Shown: positions 26,996-33,953 of the stretch, piece after piece
How positions within the stretch are numbered: the stretch's first letter is position 1
How the letters are laid out: every line of letters begins with the position of its first letter
Program-made: the position numbers and the translations under genes
Notes under the pieces: model-generated
The model's input: only the letters and a program-made list of their open reading frames with translations
Databases searched by the model: none
Told to the model about the DNA's origin: nothing
From: Prevotella sp.
Lineage (GTDB): Bacteria > Bacteroidota > Bacteroidia > Bacteroidales > Bacteroidaceae
Assembly: GCA_017410365.1 (NCBI GenBank)
Contig: JAFQQY010000032.1
Coordinates: 1-64,000, forward strand
DNA length: 64,000 bases
Direction: 5' to 3'

Positions 26996-27041
26996 TTTAG
27001 TTTTAGTTAGTTATTTGCGTTGCTAACTCAGCAAGCTTGTG

Positions 27042-27049
27042 CAAATTTA
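27042..27049 (-). promoter_or_regulatory. -7 box of the PL10 gene
   Basis: TAAATTTG on the minus strand lies 47 bp upstream of the ATG. No -33 TTTG is at standard spacing. A 22-bp-spaced repeat lies about 105 bp further upstream (27155). Confidence 0.55.
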
Positions 27050-27131
27050 CAACAAGTAATTGAAAAAGTCCATAGTTTTGTTCGAAAAAATGGGTTTCTT
27101 TCTATGTTTGACAATTAGGGATATGTAAGTA

Positions 27132-27219
27132 TGCCATTTATGGCAGCTAACTGATGCAGTTACACTTGCTAAATGGTGCAGTTACGCAAGACAAACTGCA
27201 CATTCCAAAATGAAGAAAG
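27132..27219. repeat. Degenerate 22-bp-spaced repeats, possible third iteron element
   Basis: A TGCCATTTATGGCA palindrome (27132-27145) is followed by TGCAGTTAC at 27155 and 27177, exactly 22 bp apart, and TGCA at 27197. Positions 27201-27219 are identical to 29971-29989, the right edge of element B. No RNA copy or clear terminal inverted repeat is present. Confidence 0.45.
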
Positions 27220-27255
27220 GAATTATCTTCCAATAAGGAGAGAAGGAGTTGAGAC

Positions 27256-27290
27256 AAAAAATGGAGGGGCATTTAATACACACTCCCTCC
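27256..27290 (-). terminator. Terminator of the two-gene operon 27336-29292
   Basis: On the minus strand GGAGGG (27290-27285) pairs with CCCTCC (27268-27263), followed by a T-run (27261-27256). Confidence 0.8.
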
Positions 27291-27335
27291 AATAAAATAA
27301 CCTCAGTTAAATATTTCTTGACAGTTTAAACTGCT

Positions 27336-27905
27336 TTAGAAATTATATCCTAAGCTTAAAGTGAAGCCGTCGGCTCTATAGTCGCTACCAAACTTGAATT
27401 TGGGTCCCCATACAAAATATCCAGCTCCAACTGTCAATCTTTTGTGGCATATATTGATGCGACCGGTTGCATATCCATCAAAGAAAAATTTTCCAGAGTC
27501 CCATTCATCATCTTCAATGTCATACTGGTCTTGTATTCTAAAAGAAGGACCAGCTGCCAATACCAAGAAACCCTTTGTGTCGCCACTGCCAAACAACTTA
27601 AAAGAATAGTTTATACCTAAATCTATATTGTAATTCCCATGCTTTTCAAAATTATTGCGTAATCCCATTTCAAAGCCGAAATTATTAGGATTTATAGCTT
27701 GGAATCCTATTCCCCAGTTCTCAAAACCATCAAAACTATAATAACTTACAGCATATGGTAATAAAGACTCATCATCATCACTCTCAGTTGTTTCTGTTGA
27801 ACTTGTAATAGGAGAACCTTCGTAATTGTTGGAAATGACGGTCTGAGCATTTGCACTAAAGCAAAAGGTTAGCATTGTGAGTGCAGAAATCAAAATTTTT
27901 TTCAT
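27336..27905 (-). CDS. Small outer-membrane beta-barrel-like protein
   Basis: This 189-aa protein has a signal peptide ending ANAQ (about residue 21) and a Ser/Thr/Asp-rich linker (residues 25-48). Amphipathic strands with alternating aromatics follow (YSFDGFENWGIGFQAI, FLVLAAGPSFRIQ). The C-terminus LSLGYNF ends in phenylalanine, as outer-membrane barrels do. I do not recognise a specific family. It follows the upstream exported-protein gene by 31 bp and shares its terminator. Confidence 0.7.
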   Translation of the reverse strand: MKKILISALTMLTFCFSANAQTVISNNYEGSPITSSTETTESDDDESLLPYAVSYYSFDGFENWGIGFQAINPNNFGFEMGLRNNFEKHGNYNIDLGINYSFKLFGSGDTKGFLVLAAGPSFRIQDQYDIEDDEWDSGKFFFDGYATGRINICHKRLTVGAGYFVWGPKFKFGSDYRADGFTLSLGYNF

Positions 27906-27936
27906 AATCTGTTTAATTTAAATTGTTATTATGAGG

Positions 27937-29292
27937 TTATTTTAAATCAAGTTTGTTCAAGTAAATAACTAAAGGAGCTTCTTCTTTACCCTTCTTTGTA
28001 TCAGAGAGGATTTCATATCTGACAAATCCCACACCTCTTGCAATCCACCAATTATATATATAATTCACAGTCTGCCTACCTGTTGTTTCTGATACTTTTC
28101 CTGTTAACTTTAAGCAGCTAAAGGTGCCAGCAGGTGTTGATATCTGCTCCTCACCAACAACCTTAAAATCAGTATATACAGCCTTTGCTTTTATTTTTCC
28201 TCCTAATAGATTTTTAGAATCGTCATTAATTGTATTACATTTTAAATTGTCTCCTACTTTCATGTCTGATGGCATCAACATTGCATACCCTTGCCTCTTG
28301 GTAAGAAAGATAAAATCTCGTGAAATATCGTGTGTTAGATGAAATGTTCCAGCTGTGTCTATTTCAGTTGGAAACAAATAGCCTTTGGCTTCCTTGGAAA
28401 TACCTTTCATAGGTTCGTTTTTCTTATTATGGAAAGCCTGTTGGATATAAGCGACAAGCAAACCATTCTCAATCTTTGCATCTGCTACAATTTGATGTAA
28501 ATATGACATTGCTCCCATAAATTTAACTTGCTTGCCTTCTTTCTCAAAAGCATATTCTGCAATACTACCTTTGCGATATAAGGTATAGGGGTTAATTGCA
28601 TTAATTTTCGTTTCTATGTCTTGTGGAGACAAACTTGTTGCAGGAGAGAAAGTTTTACTCACAACATTAGATGCAAGTAAGTTGCTATTAGGTGTGGCAT
28701 TAGTTTGTGCGGTTGTAGATGGGGCATTGTTGACAGGCAATGTCGCTGTTGGATTTGTTGGGAGTGCAATTGGTTGCGTTTGTTGTGTTGTCTGCTGACT
28801 TTGTTTTATCCGTTTTTGTTTCTCGGTATATTTATTGTTAATTAGCGTCGTTGTACCATCTGAAAACCGAACCAAAAAAACTTCTGCTTTTGAGGATTTG
28901 TAATATGGTGCTTTCTTCTTGTCTTTTAATTGGTAAGTAAGTTCTTCTTTATTCACTGATAGATTATATACAGGAAATAACTTGCCATTGTTTAGAAACA
29001 AATAGTTTTCGTCATCTTTAATCTCTATTGCAGGAGATGTTGTTTGATTACCTTCTTCATCAAAAAAAATATTATGACCTTTTTCTTTTAAAATAGCATA
29101 TATATAATCTGCTGGTGCTTTTAGTTCTCCTCGTTTTTTCTTTTTCAAATCAATGAAAACGACTTCAGTGCTACTTATTTTTAACACCTTCACTTTGATA
29201 AAATTTCCATCTCTGGTAATCATCATGTCATCGTCTGCACATACTGTTAGGGCAACAAAACAGCAGATAACTGTTAATAAAAATTTTCTCAT
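27937..29292 (-). CDS. Exported protein with TapB/DUF3108-like C-terminal domain
   Basis: This 451-aa protein has a signal peptide (1-19). Residues of about 20-150 are beta-rich (MITRDGNFIKVKVLKISS resembles domains that read out expression-type strings in Bacteroidales envelope proteins). A Gln/Thr/Pro-rich low-complexity linker covers about 160-220. Residues of about 235-450 resemble the TapB/DUF3108 lipid-binding-like fold (ISTPAGTFSCLKLTGKV, WWIARGVGFVRYE). The function is unknown. The gene starts about 70 bp downstream of the terminator-like end of RNA copy B, and no full promoter lies in that gap, paralleling the gene at 2165-5134. Confidence 0.6.
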   Translation of the reverse strand: MRKFLLTVICCFVALTVCADDDMMITRDGNFIKVKVLKISSTEVVFIDLKKKKRGELKAPADYIYAILKEKGHNIFFDEEGNQTTSPAIEIKDDENYLFLNNGKLFPVYNLSVNKEELTYQLKDKKKAPYYKSSKAEVFLVRFSDGTTTLINNKYTEKQKRIKQSQQTTQQTQPIALPTNPTATLPVNNAPSTTAQTNATPNSNLLASNVVSKTFSPATSLSPQDIETKINAINPYTLYRKGSIAEYAFEKEGKQVKFMGAMSYLHQIVADAKIENGLLVAYIQQAFHNKKNEPMKGISKEAKGYLFPTEIDTAGTFHLTHDISRDFIFLTKRQGYAMLMPSDMKVGDNLKCNTINDDSKNLLGGKIKAKAVYTDFKVVGEEQISTPAGTFSCLKLTGKVSETTGRQTVNYIYNWWIARGVGFVRYEILSDTKKGKEEAPLVIYLNKLDLK

Positions 29293-29359
29293 ATAGCTCT
29301 CTTAAATTAAGCCTATAGAACACCCAGAGTTGGCAAATTAATAATTGAATGGATTGTTA

Positions 29360-29642
29360 AAAATGAAAGACGTGGGTGTCTCTACTTCCGCCCATCCCCA
29401 CTGTCAGGCTCTCGCATTGCCTTCACTCTAAGGATAAGCAACGCAGTTAGCCCACGCCGTGAATATTATACATAATCTGTTCCTGCCCATTGGCAGGAAC
29501 AGGGTACAATAAACCCAACGTAGACGTTTCGTTGCCGTTTCTCTGAGAGTGAATTCAAATTTGCGAGATTTGACAGTCAAAGACAACGTTCGTAAACGTC
29601 TTCTTCAAAAAAATGACCCCATCGCCCACTGGCTAACTGAGT
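29360..29642 (-). ncRNA. Structured RNA or leader, copy B
   Basis: This is the second member of the family at 5214-5527, with its own full promoter (29649-29679). Shared blocks lie in the same order. The long-range helix is perfect here (AGACGTTT with AAACGTCT, the latter in the loop of a CAACG/CGTTG hairpin). A local hairpin ACGTT-TACG-AACGT competes for the same bases. A variable 11-bp hairpin (CTGTTCCTGCC and complement, about 29478-29502) stands where copy A has CATTG/CAATG. The 3' end has GTGGG/CCCAC and a T-rich tail, weaker than in copy A. Downstream is the exported-protein gene at 29292. Confidence 0.6.
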
Positions 29643-29648
29643 CAAAGG

Positions 29649-29679
29649 CAAAGGTAAGAATATTTTTATAAACTACAAA
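29649..29679 (-). promoter_or_regulatory. Bacteroidetes promoter of RNA copy B
   Basis: On the minus strand TTTG (29679-29676), 19 bp and TACCTTTG (29656-29649) are a complete match with the same spacing as copy A. Confidence 0.78.
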
Positions 29680-29772
29680 ATATTATAAAAGAAATGTCAT
29701 TAGTGTCCCATTAAAGTCACGACAAAAATCGGGATGAGTTAAATGTTAATTCCAACAACTTCATTTCAAATC

Positions 29773-29974
29773 ATTGCATAAATATTCCGTTTATGCACTT
29801 TTCATTTCACAAATGGGAACTGTTGAAAAAGGGATGTGCCAGATTGTTTTTAATAAAATGCCAGATCTCGGGCAATGAAATGCCAGTTCTCGCATCGAGA
29901 AGTGCCAGTTCTCTAAAATCATGGGTTACACGGCTATTTTGCAGGACTTTTGTCCAATTGTATATTTATGCATT
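29773..29974. repeat. Inverted-repeat-bounded iteron element, copy B
   Basis: The arms at 29773-29787 and 29960-29974 pair at 13 of 15 positions. TGCCAG occurs at 29837, 29859, 29881 and 29903, an exact 22-bp period, within a core (29857-29928) nearly the same as 5690-5760. The left arm also forms a local hairpin TGCATAAA/TTTATGCA (29775-29797). The right arm overlaps the end of the small gene at 29966-30238. Confidence 0.75.
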
Positions 29975-30238
29975 CCAAAATGAAGAAAGACAATACAACA
30001 CTAAAATGATTATTGCTGGTATACACGTTTTGTAACGTCCTTTTTTATAAAAATACAAGTCTATGAAATAAGCCACTAGCAACAATATGCGCATTATGTT
30101 TTTATTGGCACAAAGCGTTTGTCTTTCTCCGCCAACCAGGCAGAACAACAAGATAATGGCGTTCCCTATCAACAGCAGAGTGCAGATAACCTGCATCAAT
30201 CGGCAAGAGATAATGTAGCGTAAGAATTTATGGTTCAT
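29966..30238 (-). CDS. Small membrane protein (90 aa), unknown
   Basis: Two to three hydrophobic segments are visible (LMQVICTLLLIGNAIILLFC, then IMRILLLVAYFIDLYFY, then IPAIIILVLYCLSSFW). A perfect -7 box TACTTTTG lies 17 bp upstream of the ATG, which supports a real gene. The last codons and the stop lie inside the right arm of iteron element B, so the gene may have been cut short when that element arrived. No family is recognised. Confidence 0.45.
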   Translation of the reverse strand: MNHKFLRYIISCRLMQVICTLLLIGNAIILLFCLVGGERQTLCANKNIMRILLLVAYFIDLYFYKKGRYKTCIPAIIILVLYCLSSFWNA

Positions 30239-30255
30239 AAATAATTATTTGCTTG

Positions 30256-30284
30256 CAAAAGTACAATAATAATTGTAAATCAAA
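30256..30284 (-). promoter_or_regulatory. Promoter of the 90-aa membrane protein
   Basis: TTTG (30284-30281), 17 bp and TACTTTTG (30263-30256) on the minus strand. The spacing is 2 bp short of usual. Confidence 0.5.
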
Positions 30285-30305
30285 GAATTATTTTCTCCCT
30301 AATAA

Positions 30306-30337
30306 TTTGCTGAAAATAGTTGAAACATGTATATTTG
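30306..30337 (+). promoter_or_regulatory. Promoter of the Cthe_2159-like gene
   Basis: TTTG at 30306-30309, 20 bp and TATATTTG at 30330-30337. The transcript would have a leader of about 75 nt. Confidence 0.75.
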
Positions 30338-30420
30338 CAGTTGGAACAAATTGCTGAATCGTGTTTTGCTGACAAACAGCGATTCATTATTTGTTATACT
30401 TGATTTATAAATGAAAAATT

Positions 30421-32028
30421 ATGATTATGCGAATATCTAAAAGAATAATAGGAGTGGCACTATGCCTGCTCTGCTTGAGCATAAGCGTTTATGCACAGCG
30501 TCCTAATCCACAAGGAATGCCTTTTGGCGGTATGCCTCCGATGGGAGGAATGATGCCAATGGGAGGAATGGGAGGTTTCAACTGGTATGGTGTTGACTTT
30601 GCAAAAGAAGTGCCCGCTGAAGATGACAAGGTGATCAAGGACAAGGCGGACAGCCTGCATTGCTATTTTGTTGAAAACATCGATTTTGGCGATGCCATAA
30701 AGATTCGCTTCTCTGGAGATGAGGTTCAAGTGGAGGGTGCGACAAACGATGTTCGCATAGAAAAGGATGGTGCTTATATTAATGTAACATCAGATGCCAA
30801 AAGACCGCTTTCATTCGAGTTAAGCGGAAAGACTGACAACGGTTCTCTGTCGTTTAATGTCAGCAGTCCGATGAAACTGCTTCTCAATAATCTTACTCTG
30901 AAAAGCAAGCGTGGCGATGCTATATTAGTTGGCAGCAAGACAGCTGTTTATGCAGTATTGGCAGAGGGTAGCGTCAACGAACTGTCTGATTGTCCAAATC
31001 CTGAAATGCCGCCGATGATGATGGACGGTCCTGGCATGGGTGGTCCGCAAGGCATGCCGCCGGCAATGGATGGCAATATGCCGCCAATGATGATGCCGCA
31101 ACAGAAAGGCGAGGAGAATCCTGCCGACTATCACGAAATGTATGGCCAGCGCATGAAGAAACCTAAGATGAAGAAGAAACTGAAGATTGACGGAACCTTT
31201 GTCTGTACCGGTTCACTGGCCATCAGCGGAAAGGGAACCTTAACGGTACAGAGCAACAACAAGGTTGGCATCAAGAGTAAGACAAGCATGATGTTGCGTG
31301 CCGGCAACATGATAACCGTCAGGGCTTTGTCGGGCAAGGGAGTTAATGCCAAGGACGAACTTTACATACATGGCGGTGCATTAAATGTAGATTGTTCTTT
31401 CAGTTCAGACAAGGCGCTGACAGCTGGCAGAAACATGTATATAAGAGGCGGACAGGTGGTTGTTAGAGCAGGCGGCGGAGAATCGAGCGAGGGAATAGAG
31501 TCGAAGTTCCTGATGCAGATTGACGGCGGTACGGTTGAGGTTGCTGCTTTCGACGATGCGGTAAATGCCCAAGGCGACTTAGTTATAAACGGCGGTGTGG
31601 TGCGTGCCTATTCCATCATTAACGACGCTTTCGATTCCAACTGCAATATGATTATCAACGGTGGCGATGTCTTTGCCTGCGGTAACGGCATGCCTGAAGG
31701 TGGACTGGACTGCGACGACGAGCGCGGTTATCGCCTGTTTGTAAACGGTGGAACGGTAGTTGCTGTAGGCGGCAGACATTCTATGCCAGAGACTCAGTCG
31801 CGCCAACCGTCGGTATTGTGGTATATGAGCGACATTGCCGAAGGCAAGACTTATTCCATTTCTGACGTCTGTTCTTACAAATCGGTGCGCGCTTACCCGA
31901 TGGGCGGTGTCACTCTGTTCTTCTCTTCGCCGAAACTGAAGAAGGGAAAGACTTATACATTGAACATTGACGGCAAGGAATCAGGGAAGTTAGATTCCCT
32001 GACGATGCCTTTCTCAATGGCGAGGTGA
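30421..32028 (+). CDS. Cthe_2159-like beta-helix carbohydrate-binding protein
   Basis: This 535-aa protein has a signal peptide (ending VYAQ, about residue 25). A Met/Gly/Pro-rich linker covers about 28-55 and a second such insertion covers about 193-235 (PPMMMDGPGMGG). The rest is made of short repeated beta-helix rungs (GTLTVQSNNKVGIKSK, MQIDGGTVEVAAFDDAVNAQG, MIINGGDVFACGNG, RLFVNGGTVVAVGG), typical of the Cthe_2159 carbohydrate-binding family. The founding member binds polygalacturonate and cellulose, so a pectin-binding role would suit this genome, but that is inference. A start at 30427 (second ATG) is also possible. The gene stands alone and faces the ECF operon. Confidence 0.75.
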   Translation: MIMRISKRIIGVALCLLCLSISVYAQRPNPQGMPFGGMPPMGGMMPMGGMGGFNWYGVDFAKEVPAEDDKVIKDKADSLHCYFVENIDFGDAIKIRFSGDEVQVEGATNDVRIEKDGAYINVTSDAKRPLSFELSGKTDNGSLSFNVSSPMKLLLNNLTLKSKRGDAILVGSKTAVYAVLAEGSVNELSDCPNPEMPPMMMDGPGMGGPQGMPPAMDGNMPPMMMPQQKGEENPADYHEMYGQRMKKPKMKKKLKIDGTFVCTGSLAISGKGTLTVQSNNKVGIKSKTSMMLRAGNMITVRALSGKGVNAKDELYIHGGALNVDCSFSSDKALTAGRNMYIRGGQVVVRAGGGESSEGIESKFLMQIDGGTVEVAAFDDAVNAQGDLVINGGVVRAYSIINDAFDSNCNMIINGGDVFACGNGMPEGGLDCDDERGYRLFVNGGTVVAVGGRHSMPETQSRQPSVLWYMSDIAEGKTYSISDVCSYKSVRAYPMGGVTLFFSSPKLKKGKTYTLNIDGKESGKLDSLTMPFSMAR

Positions 32029-32047
32029 TAAAGAATCCTTTATCCTT

Positions 32048-32398
32048 TCACTCACGAAACAAGTCAAGACGTTCGTGCTGTATCGTGGCATAAACGGCGG
32101 CACTGATGATAACGGCAAAGACAACGAATGCGTTGACGAGCATCGACGGCGACAGTTCGACAGTGGGCAGAGTGCGCAGGAATATCTCGATGTTGAGAAG
32201 TATTATCTTCCACACGTCGAAGATGAAGAACAGCGCAACGGAAACAGCTATGCAGAGTATTGTCCACATACGTGCAAGCCGTTCTGTACGCGAAGGAATA
32301 GAACGCATCACTCTGTGACTGAAGCCGTTGTCGACTATCTCCGTCTGCGACATTTCGCTGAAGAATCTCTCTACTATTATATTATCATTATCTGCCAT
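32048..32398 (-). CDS. DUF5056-like two-helix membrane protein, possible anti-sigma partner
   Basis: This 116-aa protein has a soluble N-terminus (about 45 aa, MADNDNIIVERFFSEM and VMRSIPSR) and two membrane helices (TILCIAVSVALFFIFDVW and MLVNAFVVFAVIISAAVYA). Its start overlaps the end of the ECF sigma gene by 11 bp, so the two are translationally coupled. That position and size fit a membrane partner or regulator of the sigma factor, although it is not a recognised anti-sigma domain. Confidence 0.7.
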   Translation of the reverse strand: MADNDNIIVERFFSEMSQTEIVDNGFSHRVMRSIPSRTERLARMWTILCIAVSVALFFIFDVWKIILLNIEIFLRTLPTVELSPSMLVNAFVVFAVIISAAVYATIQHERLDLFRE

Positions 32399-32915
32399 AA
32401 CCGTTTTGTTTTAGATAGTTTGCCATTTTCTCTTTTCCTCTGTGCAAGTGCGACTTTATGGTGCCTGCCGGCATGCCTGTAATCTTAGATATGTCTTCTA
32501 TTGGATATCCGTCAATCAGTTGCAACGTGATACACAGGCGTTCGTCTTTCTTCAACAGCGACAAGGCGGAATAAACGTCCACCTTCAGGTTGGTGTCAAC
32601 CCTTTCTCCAGCTGTCTTGTATGCCATATCGTCTACGTCGTCTGTGGCGTGATGCGTGCGCGTATAGTCGTAAAACACATTGTAAGCTATGCGAAACAGC
32701 CAAGTCTGGAAACTAGATAGTCCCCTGAACTTGGCTATATTGGTGTATGCCTTGATAAAAGTATCTTGTGCAAGGTCGTCGCTGAGCTGAACATCACCAA
32801 GCGTTTGGTTTAGGAAAAACCTGCGCACGGGCGACTGGTATTTACGGACAAGTTGGTCGAATGCCTTCTTGTTTCCGAATATTGCCACCTGCGTAACCAG
32901 TGATATGTCGCTCAT
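32388..32915 (-). CDS. ECF-family RNA polymerase sigma factor
   Basis: This 175-aa protein has region 2 (FDQLVRKYQSPVRRFFL, DDLAQDTFIKAYTNI, SSFQTWLFRIAYNVFYDYTR) and region 4 with a helix-turn-helix (GYPIEDISKITGMPAGTIKSHLHRGKE, residues of about 133-160). It has no extra C-terminal domain. The operon with PspC-domain and membrane proteins suggests an envelope-stress role, by analogy only. The targets cannot be read from this window. Confidence 0.92.
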   Translation of the reverse strand: MSDISLVTQVAIFGNKKAFDQLVRKYQSPVRRFFLNQTLGDVQLSDDLAQDTFIKAYTNIAKFRGLSSFQTWLFRIAYNVFYDYTRTHHATDDVDDMAYKTAGERVDTNLKVDVYSALSLLKKDERLCITLQLIDGYPIEDISKITGMPAGTIKSHLHRGKEKMANYLKQNGYGR

Positions 32916-32933
32916 CTCTCATCCACAATTATT

Positions 32934-33125
32934 CTATCTTTTCTCAGGCATAATTATCCAGAGAATAGGATAAAGTATTATTCCGCAGAAAGCAGTGAAC
33001 AGAGTAAGAGCAGCATAGCCTATTCTTACCAGTGTCGGGTCTATATCAAAATACTCTGCTATTCCGCCGCATACGCCACCGAGTTTCTTGTCGTTGGACA
33101 GTGTCAATCTTTTGTAATCGCTCAT
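32934..33125 (-). CDS. PspC-domain membrane protein
   Basis: This 63-aa protein is a single PspC domain: KKLGGVCGGIAEYFDIDPTL, then a hydrophobic helix and the closing LWIIMPEKR. PspC proteins sense inner-membrane stress in other bacteria. It lies 18 bp upstream of the ECF sigma gene and 24 bp downstream of the DUF6249 gene, all on the minus strand. Confidence 0.9.
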   Translation of the reverse strand: MSDYKRLTLSNDKKLGGVCGGIAEYFDIDPTLVRIGYAALTLFTAFCGIILYPILWIIMPEKR

Positions 33126-33149
33126 GTTTATAATGTTAATGCTTAATTA

Positions 33150-33845
33150 TTAATTAGGTGTCTCATCTCTATTGGAGAGTGTGGTCTCTTCTTCATCGTT
33201 GATATCAAGAGGAGTGTTCTTCTTTTTCGTGGTAGTCTTGGCAATCACCATCAAGCCAAGGCCATAGAAGAAGAAAATATAACCTGCGGCAATACCCAAT
33301 TCGAAATCCAGAACCCAGCAGCAGGCGATAAGTCCCGCACCGAGAGCCACTTTCTTTACACCCTTTGCCCATGCATCTTCGTCGTTGACAGATGGTTTCT
33401 TTGCCAACTCGGTTGGTATCGGCTGTCCCGTCTTCATTGCCGTCTCCGCCAGTTGCAGCTTCTGTTTTCTGTATTTATATATGAAATAGAATATCAGGAA
33501 CAGTATTACCAACGGCGCAATGACAAAGATTATTACGGTGATGATGAGTGCCAACATCATGCCGCCGGCAAGACTTTCGAACATGGAGTCAATAATACCG
33601 AAGAATTTCGGGTCTACATCATCTTGGTCGATACTGACATGATAGGTGCTGTATGTACTTTGCACTGTATCGTCAACCACGCTGCTTGTGCCTGTGGTAT
33701 CGGAAAAAGCCTCCAAGGCAGTTGTGTCATCAGATGATTTAGCCTGCGCTGCAGTCCTTGGTGTCGAACGGTGATTCTGCGCCATTGCCGGCTGTTGTGC
33801 CGCCAGCATAATCATTGCCATTAGTGCTATGAGAAATCTCTTCAT
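33150..33845 (-). CDS. DUF6249-like exported membrane protein
   Basis: This 231-aa protein has a signal peptide (MKRFLIALMAMIMLAAQQPAMAQ) and a Ser/Thr/Asp-rich periplasmic stretch (25-85). A long hydrophobic helix (MLALIITVIIFVIAPLVILF) lies at about 95-122, followed by two further helices at about 168-205 and a charged tail. It is the first gene of the operon with PspC, sigma and DUF5056-like proteins. The family assignment is by resemblance, and no function is known. A near-consensus box (CATCTTTG, about 33910-33903, minus) lies upstream. Confidence 0.65.
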   Translation of the reverse strand: MKRFLIALMAMIMLAAQQPAMAQNHRSTPRTAAQAKSSDDTTALEAFSDTTGTSSVVDDTVQSTYSTYHVSIDQDDVDPKFFGIIDSMFESLAGGMMLALIITVIIFVIAPLVILFLIFYFIYKYRKQKLQLAETAMKTGQPIPTELAKKPSVNDEDAWAKGVKKVALGAGLIACCWVLDFELGIAAGYIFFFYGLGLMVIAKTTTKKKNTPLDINDEEETTLSNRDETPN

Positions 33846-33900
33846 ATCTGTTTTGTTTTCGTTTATTTATATTCGTTAGACGCAACAAGTTGCCAATTAG

Positions 33901-33931
33901 TTGCAAAGATGCAATTTTTTTTCTAAATTTG
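33901..33931 (+). promoter_or_regulatory. Promoter of the rRNA methyltransferase gene
   Basis: TTG at 33901-33903, 20 bp and TAAATTTG at 33924-33931, 22 bp before the ATG. Repeated GTTGC/GCAAC motifs lie just upstream (33878-33905). Confidence 0.7.
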
Positions 33932-33953
33932 CAATCTGTAAACGAACAAACTG

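Noticed and set aside
29793..30035. 80-aa plus-strand ORF across element B
   Set aside because: It reads through the iterons and right inverted repeat, and overlaps the better supported minus-strand membrane protein.
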